Below, piece by piece: positions 1-8,714 of a stretch of DNA of 64,000 bases. Below the pieces are notes generated by a model. That model was not told the DNA's origin, did no database searches, and saw nothing but the letters and a program-made list of their open reading frames with translations. The stretch comes from Cellulomonas soli. Its GTDB lineage: Bacteria > Actinomycetota > Actinomycetes > Actinomycetales > Cellulomonadaceae. Both the position numbers and the translations under genes were made by a program. The first letter of the stretch is position 1; each line of letters starts with the position of its first letter. The stretch spans positions 1 to 64,000 of the forward strand of contig NZ_JACBZJ010000001.1 of the NCBI RefSeq assembly GCF_013409305.1. The letters are read 5' to 3'.

Positions 1-398
1 TGCGAGAGGATCACGAGCGGCAGCACGGCCGACTCGACGATCCGCACGCGCTGCATGGCGACGGCCAGCAGCACCCCGACGGTGACGCCTAGAACCCAGC
101 CGACGACGGCGATGCCCAGGCTCGTCATCCCCGCCTGCACGACCGCGAGCCAGAGCACCACGGCGTCCTTGGCGCCCGAGACCGGCTCGAAGAGGCGCCC
201 GACCATCTCCCACGTGTGCGGCATGGCCAGGTCGCCGGTGCGCGGCAGCATCCGGGTCTCCCCCAGCGACCAGCCGTCGTCCGGGCCGACCAGCTTGTAC
301 AGCTCCCACAGCGCGGCCAGGGCGAGGGTGGCCGCCACGGCGACGACGACCCGGGACCGCAGCACGCGGGCAGGAAGCGAGGTGACGGGCTCGCTCAT
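1..398 (-). CDS. ABC transporter permease, 3' part cut by window edge
   Basis: The minus frame opens at ATG 398 and runs off the left edge. The visible N-terminus has a short basic start, a first membrane segment (VVVAVAATLALAALWELY) and a second (VVGWVLGVTVGVLLAVAM), then RVRIVESAVLPLVILS, the pattern of SsuC/ThiX-type importer permeases. Its ATG overlaps the stop of the upstream LLM gene (ATGA, 395-398), so it is the fourth gene of the hydantoin operon. The substrate could be a hydantoin, a pyrimidine breakdown product or a precursor of one; that is inference from context. The rest of the transporter lies outside the window. Confidence 0.8.
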   Translation of the reverse strand, partial: MSEPVTSLPARVLRSRVVVAVAATLALAALWELYKLVGPDDGWSLGETRMLPRTGDLAMPHTWEMVGRLFEPVSGAKDAVVLWLAVVQAGMTSLGIAVVGWVLGVTVGVLLAVAMQRVRIVESAVLPLVILS

Positions 399-1426
399 GC
401 GGTCGCCACGACGGCCTCGGCCATCGCCGGGATGATCCGCTCGCCGTACAGCCGCATCGTCTCCTCCTTGTTGTCGTGCTGGAGGTACGCGGCGAACTGC
501 GTGACACCGAGGTCCTGCAGGACCTTGAGCTTCTCGACGTGCTCGCGGGGGCTGCCCAGCAGGCAGAACCGCTCGACGATCTCGTCGGGCACGAACGTGG
601 TGTGCGAGTTCCCCGCACGGCCGTGCTCGTTGTAGTCGTAGCCCTCGCGGTTCTTGATGTAGTCGGTCAGCGCCTTGGGGATCGCCGAGTCGGTGCCGTA
701 CCGCGAGACGATGTCGGCCACGTGGTTGCCGACCATGCCGCCGAACCAGCGGCACTGCTCGCGCATGTGCGCGCGCTCGGCCGGCGAGTCGCCGGCTCCG
801 ACGTACGCCGGGGCGGCCACGCAGAACTTGACGTCGTCGGGGTTGCGCCCGGAGGCCTCGGCGGAGTCCCGGACGGCCTTGATCATCCAGGAGGCGATGT
901 CGGGGTCCGCCAGCTGCAGGATGAACGCGTCACCGACCTCGCCGGTGAGCTTGAGGGCGAGAGGGCCGTACGCGGCCACCCACACCTCGAGCTCGGAGCC
1001 CTTGGCCCACGGGAACCGCACGGTGCGCCCGTTGTGCTCGACGGCCCGGTCGTTGCCGAGCTCGCGGATCACGTGGATCGAGTCGCGCAGGGTCGACAGG
1101 TTCGACGGGCGCCCGTTGAGCGTGCGGACCGCGGAGTCGCCACGGCCGATGCCGCACACGGTCCGGTTGCCGTACATCTCGTTGAGCGTGGCGAACAGCG
1201 AGGCCAGCACGGTCCAGTCGCGCGTGGCCGGGTTGGTGACCATCGGGCCGACGATCACCTTGCGGGTCGCGGCCAGGATCGCCGAGTAGATGACGAACGG
1301 CTCCTGCCACAGCAGGTGCGAGTCGAACGTCCACACGTAGTCGAAGCCGTGGGTCTCGGCCTGGCGGGCCAGCTCGACGGTGCGGGAGGCCGGGGGGTTC
1401 GTCTGCAGGACGACTCCGAAGTCCAT
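395..1426 (-). CDS. LLM-class F420-dependent oxidoreductase (hydantoin-cluster type)
   Basis: A 343-residue luciferase-like TIM-barrel protein starting MDFGVVLQTNPPAS. The frame is open for 27 more codons upstream, but ATG 1426 begins at the conserved strand 1. Visible family features are FDYVWTFDSHLLWQEP, VGPMVTNPATRDWTVLASLFA and GIGRGDSAVRTL. This LLM subtype is commonly found beside dihydropyrimidinase genes, as here, so it may oxidise a ring substrate or product of that pathway. It lies 13 bp after the hydantoinase stop and overlaps the permease start. Whether it uses F420 or FMN cannot be decided from sequence alone; F420 genes occur 4 kb away. Confidence 0.85.
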   Translation of the reverse strand: MDFGVVLQTNPPASRTVELARQAETHGFDYVWTFDSHLLWQEPFVIYSAILAATRKVIVGPMVTNPATRDWTVLASLFATLNEMYGNRTVCGIGRGDSAVRTLNGRPSNLSTLRDSIHVIRELGNDRAVEHNGRTVRFPWAKGSELEVWVAAYGPLALKLTGEVGDAFILQLADPDIASWMIKAVRDSAEASGRNPDDVKFCVAAPAYVGAGDSPAERAHMREQCRWFGGMVGNHVADIVSRYGTDSAIPKALTDYIKNREGYDYNEHGRAGNSHTTFVPDEIVERFCLLGSPREHVEKLKVLQDLGVTQFAAYLQHDNKEETMRLYGERIIPAMAEAVVATA

Positions 1427-1439
1427 GGTGGGGCTCCTG

Positions 1440-2858
1440 TCAGATGAGGTACTGGGACAGCTCACGCTTGACGTACTGGCCGTGGCCGGCACGTCCGTGG
1501 AAGGCACCGCCGTCGACGACGACGGAACCGCGGGACAGGACCGTGTCGACGTGCCCGTCGATCTCGAAGCCCTCCCAGGCGGAGTAGTCCATGTTCATGT
1601 GGTGGGTCTTGCCCAGGCCGATCGACGTGTGGCCCTTCGGGTCGTAGACCACGACGTCGGCATCGGCACCGGGGGCCAGGACGCCCTTCTTGCCGTACAT
1701 GCCGAACATGCGTGCCGGGGTCGTGGAGCAGATCTCCACCCAGCGCTCGAGCGTGATCTCGCCGGTAACGACGCCCTGGTACAGCAGGTCGAGGCGGTGC
1801 TCGACGGAACCGATGCCGTTGGGGATCTTGGAGAAGTCGTCGATCCCCATCTGCTTCTGGGTCATGCAGAACGGGCAGTGGTCGGTGGAGACGAGCTGCA
1901 GGTCGTTGGTGCGCAGCGCGTTCCACATGTGGTCCTGGTGGTGCTCGGCCCGCGAGCGCAGCGGCGTCGAGCACACCCACTTGGCGCCCTCGAAGCCCGG
2001 CGCACCGAGCTGCTCCTCGAGCGAGAGGTACAGGTACTGCGGACAGGTCTCGCCGAACACGTTCTGGCCCTTGTCGCGGGCCAGCGCGATCTGCTCGGCG
2101 GCCTGCTTGGCCGACACGTGCACCACGTACAGCGGCGCACCGGTGAGGTTGGCCAGCATGATCGCGCGGTGCGTGGCCTCCTCCTCGGCCTGCCACGGGC
2201 GGGTGATGCCGTGGTAGTACGGCGAGGTGTTGCCGGCCGCGACGGCCTGCTGCACGAGCAGGTCGATGACCGAGCCGTTCTCGGCGTGCATCATGATCAT
2301 CGAGCCGTTGTCGGCGGCCTTCTGCATGGCCTTGACGATCTGCCCGTCGTCCGACAGGAACACGCCCTTGTAGGCCATGAACAGCTTGAAGCTGGTCACG
2401 CCCTCCTTCACGAGCTCGTCCATGGCGTGCAGCGAGGAGTCCTGCACGTCGGACAGGATCTGGTGGAACCCGTAGTCGACCGCGCAGCTGCCCGCGGCCT
2501 TCTCCTGCCACAGGGCGTACTGCTCGAGGGGGTTCTCCCCCGCGTACTGCACGACGAAGTCGACGATCGTGGTGGTGCCGCCCCAGGCCGCGGCCGTGGT
2601 GCCCGTCTCGAACGTGTCCGAGGCGAACGTGCCGCCGAACGGCATCTCCATGTGCGTGTGGGCGTCGATCCCGCCGGGGATGACGTACTTGCCGGTCGCG
2701 TCGATGACGCGGTCGACACCGGCCGACAGGTCGGTGCCCAGCAGTGTGGAGCCGGGGGTGAGCAGGGCGACGATCTTCTCGCCGTCGATCAAGACGTCGG
2801 CAGCCCCGCGACCTGTCGCGTTGACGACGGTGCCGCCGGTGATGAGCGTGGTGGCCAT
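1440..2858 (-). CDS. hydA: Dihydropyrimidinase / D-hydantoinase
   Basis: This 472-residue amidohydrolase hydrolyses the ring of dihydropyrimidines or 5-substituted hydantoins to N-carbamoyl amino acids. The metal site is readable: the GIDAHTHMEMPF HxH motif near residue 60, the lysine of TSFKLFMAYKGVF that is carboxylated in the family, the histidines of MMHAENG and YVVHVSAKQA, and Asp in VSTDHCPFC. ATG 2858 follows a GAGAGGA ribosome site, and the length is normal. It sits between a carbamoyl amidase (upstream) and an LLM oxidoreductase (downstream), as expected for a reductive pyrimidine or hydantoin degradation operon. The exact substrate (uracil/thymine or amino-acid hydantoins) is open. 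Confidence 0.92.
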   Translation of the reverse strand: MATTLITGGTVVNATGRGAADVLIDGEKIVALLTPGSTLLGTDLSAGVDRVIDATGKYVIPGGIDAHTHMEMPFGGTFASDTFETGTTAAAWGGTTTIVDFVVQYAGENPLEQYALWQEKAAGSCAVDYGFHQILSDVQDSSLHAMDELVKEGVTSFKLFMAYKGVFLSDDGQIVKAMQKAADNGSMIMMHAENGSVIDLLVQQAVAAGNTSPYYHGITRPWQAEEEATHRAIMLANLTGAPLYVVHVSAKQAAEQIALARDKGQNVFGETCPQYLYLSLEEQLGAPGFEGAKWVCSTPLRSRAEHHQDHMWNALRTNDLQLVSTDHCPFCMTQKQMGIDDFSKIPNGIGSVEHRLDLLYQGVVTGEITLERWVEICSTTPARMFGMYGKKGVLAPGADADVVVYDPKGHTSIGLGKTHHMNMDYSAWEGFEIDGHVDTVLSRGSVVVDGGAFHGRAGHGQYVKRELSQYLI

Positions 2859-2908
2859 CAGGTGTCCTCTCGGGTGTCAGGGTCGCGGGGCGCCGGGTGC
2901 CGGGACCG

Positions 2909-3757
2909 TCAGGGGGCGACGATCGGGCCGTAGGCGTCGGGCCGGCGGTCGCGGAAGAACTGCCAGCGCTCGCGCACCTCGCGGATCTTCTCCAGGTCGA
3001 GGTCACGCACGATCAGCTGGTCCTCGGTGCTGGAGCCGATCTCGCCGACGAAGTTGCCGTCGGGGCCGACCGCGTACGACGAGCCGTAGAAGTTGACGGC
3101 CTCGTCCCCGTACTCGTTGTCCTCGAGCCCGACGCGGTTGTTCGCGATGACGAAGTAGCCGTTGGCGATGGCGGCGGCCGGCTGCTCGATCTCCCACAGG
3201 CGGTTGGACACGCCGGGGGCGGTGGCGTTGGGGTTGAACACGATCTCGGCGCCGTTGAGCGCCAGGTTCCGCCAGCCCTCCGGGAAGTGCCGGTCGTAGC
3301 AGATGTTCACGCCGATCTTGCCGACGGCCGTCTCGAAGACGGGGTACCCGAGGTTGCCGGGACGGAAGTAGAACTTCTCCCAGAACTTGGGCAGGTGCGG
3401 GATGTGGTGCTTGCGGTACTTGCCGAGCACGGTGCCGTCGGCGTCGATCACGACCGCCGTGTTGTAGAGGACGCCGGGCTGGTCCTCCTCGTAGATCGGC
3501 AGCACGATGACGATGCCCAACTCGGCGGCCAGCGCCGCGAAGCGGTCCGTGGTCGGCCCGGGGATCGTCTCGGCGTAGTCGTAGTACTTCGTGTCCTGCG
3601 TGATCCCGAAGTAGGGACCGTAGAACAGCTCCTGGAAGCCGATGACCTGCGCGCCCTGCGCGGCGGCCTCACGGGTCCAGGCCTCGTGGAGGTCGATCAT
3701 CGACTCCTTGTCGCCCGTCCAGGTGGCCTGGGTGAACGCGACGCGCACGACTGTCAT
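2909..3757 (-). CDS. Nitrilase-superfamily amidase, probable beta-ureidopropionase / N-carbamoyl amidase
   Basis: A 282-residue carbon-nitrogen hydrolase. The Glu-Lys-Cys triad is visible in VIGFQELFYGP, GKYRKHHIPH and INICYDRHFPE, and NGAEIVFNPNATAPG is typical of beta-ureidopropionase and N-carbamoylputrescine amidase relatives. ATG 3757 follows a GGAGG site 5-8 nt upstream; the longer frame adds 14 unconvincing residues. Being first in the minus operon, it would remove the carbamoyl group made by the hydantoinase, releasing ammonia, CO2 and the amino acid. Putrescine-type substrates remain possible because the subfamilies are close. Confidence 0.88.
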   Translation of the reverse strand: MTVVRVAFTQATWTGDKESMIDLHEAWTREAAAQGAQVIGFQELFYGPYFGITQDTKYYDYAETIPGPTTDRFAALAAELGIVIVLPIYEEDQPGVLYNTAVVIDADGTVLGKYRKHHIPHLPKFWEKFYFRPGNLGYPVFETAVGKIGVNICYDRHFPEGWRNLALNGAEIVFNPNATAPGVSNRLWEIEQPAAAIANGYFVIANNRVGLEDNEYGDEAVNFYGSSYAVGPDGNFVGEIGSSTEDQLIVRDLDLEKIREVRERWQFFRDRRPDAYGPIVAP

Positions 3758-3972
3758 GGGGGTCCTCCGTCTCGGTCCGACATCGGCGACCCCCGGCACG
3801 TGTCCCGTCCGGGGCTCCGTCGCCGTGGAATGTGACTCTGCGTGTTGAACATTTCTGCGGCGTTACCCAGCGTTTCCACCCCGCTAACGTCGATGACGCG
3901 GTCGTAAACACTTCGCAGTGGTCCCGTGCGCACCCGCCTTCGCGGACGGTGCCGACCCCGCCGCGGGGCACC
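3758..3972. promoter_or_regulatory. Divergent control region between hydantoin operon and MocR regulator
   Basis: These 215 bp separate two divergent starts. They are richer in A/T than the genes around them, especially 3840-3910. An inverted repeat CGTTA (3861-3865) / TAACG (3885-3889) lies near the middle, and GTGTT (3842-3846) and AACAC (3907-3911) form a wider imperfect pair. MocR proteins usually bind repeats in such divergent regions, so these are candidate operators; no -10/-35 pair is clear enough to assign. Confidence 0.5.
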
Positions 3973-5400
3973 ATGACCTCCATGGAACCGGCCACCTTCG
4001 TCGTCGCGGTCGAGGACCGCAGCCCGCGCGGCATCGCCGCCGCCGTGGCGCGCCTCGTCCGCAGCGGGGACCTGCACGCCGGGGACCGCCTGCCCACGGT
4101 GCGCGACGTCGCCGCTCGCCTCGGCGTCAGCCCGGCGACCGTGAGCGGCGCCTGGCAGGCGCTGGCGGCCGTGGGCATGGTCGTCTCCCGCGGGCGCGCG
4201 GGCACCTTCGTGCTGCCCGAGCCGGCCGGCTGGCTGCCACCCCGGTACCGCGACATGGCCGGCGGACCCCTCCCGGCACAGACCCGGTCGGCGACGGCAC
4301 CCCTGGTGGACCTCTCGACCGGCACGCCCGACCCCGACCTGCTCCCCCCGCTCGGGCCCGCCCTGGCCCGGGTCTCCGCCCGCACACCCGCCGCAGAGAC
4401 CGCGACCTACGTCACCACGCCGATCGTCCCCGAGCTCGAACGGCTGCTGCGCGAGTCGTGGCCCTTCTCCCCCGGGCGCCTGACCGTCGTGGACGGTGCG
4501 GTGGACGCGATCGGGCGTGCGCTCGAGCAGGTCGTCGGCTTCGGCGACCGGGTCGCGGTCGAGGACCCCGGCTTTCCTCCCCTGTACGACCTCCTGGACC
4601 AGCTCGGGCTCGAGCGCGTGCCCGTCCCGCTCGACCTGCAGGGCATGCGCCCCGACGGGCTGGCCGAGGCCCTCGAGGCCGGCGCGCACGCCGTCGTCCT
4701 GCAGCCGCGCGCGCACAACCCGACGGGCGTCAGTCTCACCGCGACCCGGGCGCGCGAGCTCGCCGCCGTGCTGCGCCGACACAGCCAGCGGGCCCACGAG
4801 TCCGGGGACGAGCACACCCGCCGCGACGCCCGCCGCCCGGTGCACGTCATCGAGGACGACCACTCGGGCGAGATCGCCTCGGCGAAGGACGTCAGCCTCG
4901 GCGCCTACCTGCCCGAACGCGTCGTGCACGTGCGCTCCTACTCCAAGTCGCACGGTCCCGACCTGCGCATCGCCGCCGTGGGCGGACCGGTCTCCGTGAT
5001 CGACCCGCTCATCGCCCGGCGCATGCTCGGGCCCGGCTGGACGAGCCGTCTGCTGCAGCGGGTGCTCGCCGACCTGCTGGTCGACGGCTCGGCCGTCGAC
5101 GCCGTGGCGCACGCCCGACGCGTCTACTACGGCCGCCAACGCGCACTGTGCGACGCGCTCGCCTCGCACGGCCTGCAGGTGCGGCCCGGCGACGGGATCA
5201 ACCTGTGGCTGCCCGTGCTCGACGAGGCCACCGCGCTCGTCCGGCTGGAGGCCGCCGGGATCCGGGTGGCACCGGGCACGCCGTTCCTCGCCACACCGCC
5301 CGCCGAGGGCGACCGGGGGCACGTGCGCGTCACCGTCGGCTCGCTGCGGGAGGACGTCGCCGGCGTCGCCCGGACGCTGGTCGTCGCGGCCACCGCCTGA
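3973..5400 (+). CDS. MocR-type regulator: GntR HTH fused to PLP aminotransferase-like domain
   Basis: A 475-residue protein starting at ATG 3973; the frame is open upstream but the extra 47 codons look non-coding. The N-terminal winged helix reads RLPTVRDVAARLGVSPATVSG and ends in a short linker. The rest is a fold-type I aminotransferase domain with HNPTGVSLT and the PLP lysine in VRSYSKSHGPDLR. MocR proteins sense PLP adducts of amines or amino acids and control neighbouring genes. Its divergent position suggests control of the hydantoin operon, perhaps through the beta-alanine or amino acid that the operon releases. Confidence 0.9.
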   Translation: MTSMEPATFVVAVEDRSPRGIAAAVARLVRSGDLHAGDRLPTVRDVAARLGVSPATVSGAWQALAAVGMVVSRGRAGTFVLPEPAGWLPPRYRDMAGGPLPAQTRSATAPLVDLSTGTPDPDLLPPLGPALARVSARTPAAETATYVTTPIVPELERLLRESWPFSPGRLTVVDGAVDAIGRALEQVVGFGDRVAVEDPGFPPLYDLLDQLGLERVPVPLDLQGMRPDGLAEALEAGAHAVVLQPRAHNPTGVSLTATRARELAAVLRRHSQRAHESGDEHTRRDARRPVHVIEDDHSGEIASAKDVSLGAYLPERVVHVRSYSKSHGPDLRIAAVGGPVSVIDPLIARRMLGPGWTSRLLQRVLADLLVDGSAVDAVAHARRVYYGRQRALCDALASHGLQVRPGDGINLWLPVLDEATALVRLEAAGIRVAPGTPFLATPPAEGDRGHVRVTVGSLREDVAGVARTLVVAATA

Positions 5401-5458
5401 CCCGTCACGAGCCGCGTCACGCTCGGCCCCTCGGTGCCGGGGCTCGGCTAGCCCGGCA

Positions 5459-5464
5459 TAGGGT
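5459..5464 (+). promoter_or_regulatory. Candidate -10 element for cofD
   Basis: TAGGGT lies 24 nt upstream of the cofD start and would leave a short leader that contains the strong ribosome site GAAGGAGGA (5476-5484). The same hexamer recurs before several plus-strand genes in this window. Confidence 0.5.
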
Positions 5465-5488
5465 GCTGCCTCGGAGAAGGAGGACCCC

Positions 5489-6475
5489 GTGAAGATCACC
5501 GTGCTGTCCGGCGGCGTGGGCGGCGCCCGGTTCACCCGCGGCCTGCTCGCCCTGCTGCGCGACCGCCTGCCCGACGGTGCCGGCGGGACGAGCGCCCAGG
5601 TCACGGTCGTGGCCAACACCGGCGACGACATGTGGCTGCACGGTGTGCGGGTCTGCCCCGACCTGGACACGCTGCTCTACACGCTCGGCGGCGGCGTGCA
5701 CGAGCAGCAGGGCTGGGGTCGCCGCGAGGAGTCCCGACGGGTCAGCGACGACCTGGCCGCCTACGACCTGGGCTGGGAGTGGTTCACGCTCGGCGACCTC
5801 GACCTGGCCACCCACCTGGCCCGCACCGAGCTGCTGCGCCGCGGGCTCCCGCTGACGCAGGTGGTGCAGCACCTCGCCGAACGCTGGCAGCCGGGCGCGC
5901 GGCTGCTGCCGATGAGCGACCAGCCGGTCGAGACGCACGTCGAGCTCGAGGACGGCCGGCTCATCCACTTCGAGGAGTGGTGGGTCCGGCACCGTGCCGC
6001 ACTGCCCGCCCGCCGGTTCGTGCAGGTCGGGCTCGAGGACGCCACGGCAGCCCCGGGCGTCCTCGACGCCCTGACCGGAGCCGACGTCGTCGTGCTGCCC
6101 CCCTCGAACCCGGTGGTGTCGGTCGGCACGATCCTGGCCGTGCCGGGCGTGCGCGACGCGCTGCGCAGCACCCGGGCACCGGTCGTCGGCGTGAGCCCCG
6201 TCGTCGGGGGTGCACCCGTGCGCGGCATGGCCGACGCGTGCCTCGCCGCGATCGGCGTGGCCACCAGCGCGCAGGCCGTCGCCCGGCACTACGGCCTGCG
6301 CAGCGCCGGCGGCGTGCTCGACGCCTGGCTCGTGGACACCGCCGACCAGGACGCCGTGCCTGCGCTGACCGCGGACGGGTGGCGGACGGCCGCGGTCCCG
6401 ACCCTCATGACGGACGTGCCGACGACAGCACGGATCGCCGCCGACGCGCTCGCGCTCGTCGACCGCGTGCCCTGA
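5489..6475 (+). CDS. cofD: 2-phospho-L-lactate transferase (F420 biosynthesis)
   Basis: A 328-residue CofD/FbiA homologue, GTG start 5 nt after GGAGGA. It transfers the phospholactyl or phosphoenolpyruvyl moiety from its GDP-activated donor to the deazaflavin Fo, giving F420-0 or dehydro-F420-0. The signature MKITVLSGGVGGARFTRGLL opens the protein, followed by VVANTGDDMWLHGVRVCPDLDT (residues about 37-58), which binds substrate, and LPPSNPVVSVGTIL and GVSPVVGGAPVRGMAD. It stands alone on the plus strand, convergent with cofC on the other side of a 42-bp gap. Confidence 0.95.
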   Translation: MKITVLSGGVGGARFTRGLLALLRDRLPDGAGGTSAQVTVVANTGDDMWLHGVRVCPDLDTLLYTLGGGVHEQQGWGRREESRRVSDDLAAYDLGWEWFTLGDLDLATHLARTELLRRGLPLTQVVQHLAERWQPGARLLPMSDQPVETHVELEDGRLIHFEEWWVRHRAALPARRFVQVGLEDATAAPGVLDALTGADVVVLPPSNPVVSVGTILAVPGVRDALRSTRAPVVGVSPVVGGAPVRGMADACLAAIGVATSAQAVARHYGLRSAGGVLDAWLVDTADQDAVPALTADGWRTAAVPTLMTDVPTTARIAADALALVDRVP

Positions 6476-6517
6476 CACCCACCGCCGGCCGACCGGGGCG
6501 AACGCGTGCCCGGTTCG

Positions 6518-7204
6518 TCAGGACGCCCGGCGGTCGCCACCCCCGGGCCACCCGCGCTCGTCCGCGAGGTCCCCGACGAGCGCCGCCGTCCGCGGCCCGA
6601 GCGGCATCCGGGCGATCGTCACCAGGTCGTCGGGCACGTCGACGTCCTGACGCAGGGTCGACGAGGCGGGCAGGTCCAGAGCGACGTGCCCGAGGTGCTG
6701 GTGCGCGTGCGCCGACCCGAGCCCGAACCGCGGGTCGAGCGGGGTCGTCGGCCCCACGGCGAGCAACGTCGTCCCTGAGCCCACGGCGTCGGTGACGACC
6801 GCCCGCTCGTGCGCGCCGGCAGCCGCGAGCGCCGCGGCCAGGTCGGCCGGCTGCAGCGCGGGCACGTCGCCCAGGAGCACCGCGACCGGGGCCGGCCCGC
6901 TCGCCCGCGCGGCTGAGGCACCCGCGAGCGCGGCCGCGTCGAGCCCCGACCGCTGCCCCGCGTGCGGGGGCTCACCGACCACGACGACCCCCGGCAACGT
7001 CGCCGCCTCGGCCGCGACGACCTCGTCGGCCGTCACGACGACGACACGTGCCACGAGCGTGCACGCGGCAGCGGCCGCCACCGTGTCGAGGGCCATCGCC
7101 CGCACGAGGGCGACCCGCTCGCGCGCGTCGAGCGCGGCACCCAGCCGAGTCTTGCCCTCACGGGCATCCTTGACGGGCACCACGACGACCCACTGCCCGC
7201 TCAC
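6518..7204 (-). CDS. cofC: Phosphoenolpyruvate / 2-phospho-L-lactate guanylyltransferase (F420 biosynthesis)
   Basis: A 228-residue CofC/FbiD homologue that activates the three-carbon acid with GTP, making the donor used by CofD. The nucleotidyltransferase start WVVVVPVKDAREGKTRLG is clear, as are VVVGEPPHAGQRSGLDAA and VAVLLGDVPALQPADL, whose Asp would bind metal. The GTG start at 7204 follows AGGAGG by 6 nt. It is divergent from the HhH-GPD gene with a 50-bp gap. Whether phosphoenolpyruvate or phospholactate is the true substrate cannot be read here; actinobacterial relatives use phosphoenolpyruvate. Confidence 0.92.
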   Translation of the reverse strand: MSGQWVVVVPVKDAREGKTRLGAALDARERVALVRAMALDTVAAAAACTLVARVVVVTADEVVAAEAATLPGVVVVGEPPHAGQRSGLDAAALAGASAARASGPAPVAVLLGDVPALQPADLAAALAAAGAHERAVVTDAVGSGTTLLAVGPTTPLDPRFGLGSAHAHQHLGHVALDLPASSTLRQDVDVPDDLVTIARMPLGPRTAALVGDLADERGWPGGGDRRAS

Positions 7205-7254
7205 GAGGTCCTCCTGCCGGGGCGCCGCACGCCCGGGTGGGTGAGGATGTCGGC

Positions 7255-7824
7255 ATGACGCTGTGGATGACCGGGGACGAGGCCGCCGACCACCTGCTCG
7301 ACACCGACCCGTTCGCGCTGCTGCTCGGCATGCTCCTGGACCAGCAGGTCACGATGGAGTCGGCCTTCGCCGGCCCAGCGAAGATCGCCGACCGGATGGG
7401 CGGTCTGGACGTGCGCCGCGTCGCCGCGGCCGACCCGCACGAGTTCGCCGCGCTGTGCGCGACCCCGCCCGCGGTGCACCGGTTCCCCGGCTCGATGGCC
7501 GCCCGCATCCAGGCCGTCGCCGCCGCCGTACGGGACGACTACGACGGCGACGTGACCCGGCTGTGGACGGACGGCGCCCCCGACGCGCGCACCGTGCTCG
7601 CCCGGTTGCGGGCGCTGCCCGGCTTCGGCGAGCAGAAGGCGCGCATCTTCCTGGCCCTGCTCGGCAAGCAGCGCGGGGTGCAGCCGGACGGCTGGCGGGA
7701 GGTCGCGGGCACGTACGGCGAGGACGGGTCGCACCGCTCGATCGCCGACGTCGTCGACCCCACGAGCCTGACGCTGGTCCGCGAGGCCAAGCGTGCGGCC
7801 AAGGCCGCGGCTCGCAAGGCCTGA
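7255..7824 (+). CDS. HhH-GPD-family DNA base-excision repair protein
   Basis: A 189-residue HhH-GPD protein. LLGMLLDQQVTMESAFAGP matches the helical substrate-binding region, and LRALPGFGEQKARIFLALLGKQ is the helix-hairpin-helix that grips DNA. The catalytic Asp of full glycosylases and the iron-sulfur cysteines are not evident in the short C-terminus, so activity is uncertain; many actinobacteria carry this compact form. ATG 7255 follows GGTGAGG; a GTG at 7237 would add six residues. It sits between cofC and cofE but has no obvious link to F420. Confidence 0.82.
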   Translation: MTLWMTGDEAADHLLDTDPFALLLGMLLDQQVTMESAFAGPAKIADRMGGLDVRRVAAADPHEFAALCATPPAVHRFPGSMAARIQAVAAAVRDDYDGDVTRLWTDGAPDARTVLARLRALPGFGEQKARIFLALLGKQRGVQPDGWREVAGTYGEDGSHRSIADVVDPTSLTLVREAKRAAKAAARKA

Positions 7825-7865
7825 CGACCCGGGCTTCGTCGCACCGCGCTCTTTCGAGCCGCCGG

Positions 7866-8714
7866 TCATCGCCCGGGCTCGCTCTCGAGCGCGTCCTTCC
7901 AGCCCTGGGCGTACGCCTCGGCGCTGCCCTGGCGGAACATGTCGTCCGGCCCGACGCGCACGAGCGAGCGGGCGCCCGGCCCGTCCTCGGCCGTGACGTG
8001 TCGACCGACGCCGCGCACGACGGCCAGCGGGCGCCCGGTGGCCTTGCCCTTGACCAGCTCGGCCGCCGAGGCGATCTCGTCGGCCACCGCCGCGACCGTC
8101 ATCGTCAGCGCGCGACCGAACGTGTCGACCTGACCGCGCAGGTCCTCGAGCACCTGCAGCCCGGCCGCGCCGATCGCGAGGTCGGCCACGCCCTGACGCC
8201 AGGGGCGGCCCGCCGTGTCCGAGACGACCACGCCGACCTGCACCCCGAACGCCGCCCGCAGCCCGGCCCGCAGCGCCCGGGCGGACGCGTCGGGGTCGAG
8301 CGGCAGCAGCAGGACCGTGCCGTCCGGGGTGTTGCTGGCGTCGACCCCGGCCGCGGCCATGACCAGGCCGAGCCGGTTCTCGACGATGCGGGTCACGCCG
8401 CCCGGGTGCTCCCGGGTGGCCACGACCCGCACCGTCTCGTCGGTGATCGCCTGCTCGCGGTCGTCCGCGGCGACCTGACGACCCTCGGCCTTGGAGACGA
8501 CCTTGCTGGTCAGCACCACGACGTCGCCGTCGACCAGCCGGCGCGAGGGGTCGCCGACGGCGTCCGCCCGCAGCACGTCGACGACCAGCGTGACGAGGTC
8601 GTCCCCTGCGACGATCTCGGGCAACCCGTCGGGCGCCCAGACGCGCAGCTCAGTTGCCGGTTCAGCCGCCGGTTCAGTCGCCGGTCCGGCCTCAGGTCCG
8701 GAGGCCTCGGTCAT
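7866..8714 (-). CDS. cofE: F420-0:gamma-glutamyl ligase, single-domain CofE
   Basis: A 282-residue ligase that adds gamma-linked glutamates to F420-0 using GTP. Family features include [48 protein letters not shown] (in part), [21 protein letters not shown] and the C-terminal [15 protein letters not shown]. The mycobacterial FbiB fusion carries an extra C-terminal FMN nitroreductase domain of about 200 residues that is absent here. The first 25 residues are a low-complexity P/A/E tail before the conserved core. ATG 8714 overlaps the stop of the upstream LLM gene (ATGA), so the two are translationally coupled. Confidence 0.93.
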   Translation of the reverse strand: MTEASGPEAGPATEPAAEPATELRVWAPDGLPEIVAGDDLVTLVVDVLRADAVGDPSRRLVDGDVVVLTSKVVSKAEGRQVAADDREQAITDETVRVVATREHPGGVTRIVENRLGLVMAAAGVDASNTPDGTVLLLPLDPDASARALRAGLRAAFGVQVGVVVSDTAGRPWRQGVADLAIGAAGLQVLEDLRGQVDTFGRALTMTVAAVADEIASAAELVKGKATGRPLAVVRGVGRHVTAEDGPGARSLVRVGPDDMFRQGSAEAYAQGWKDALESEPGR

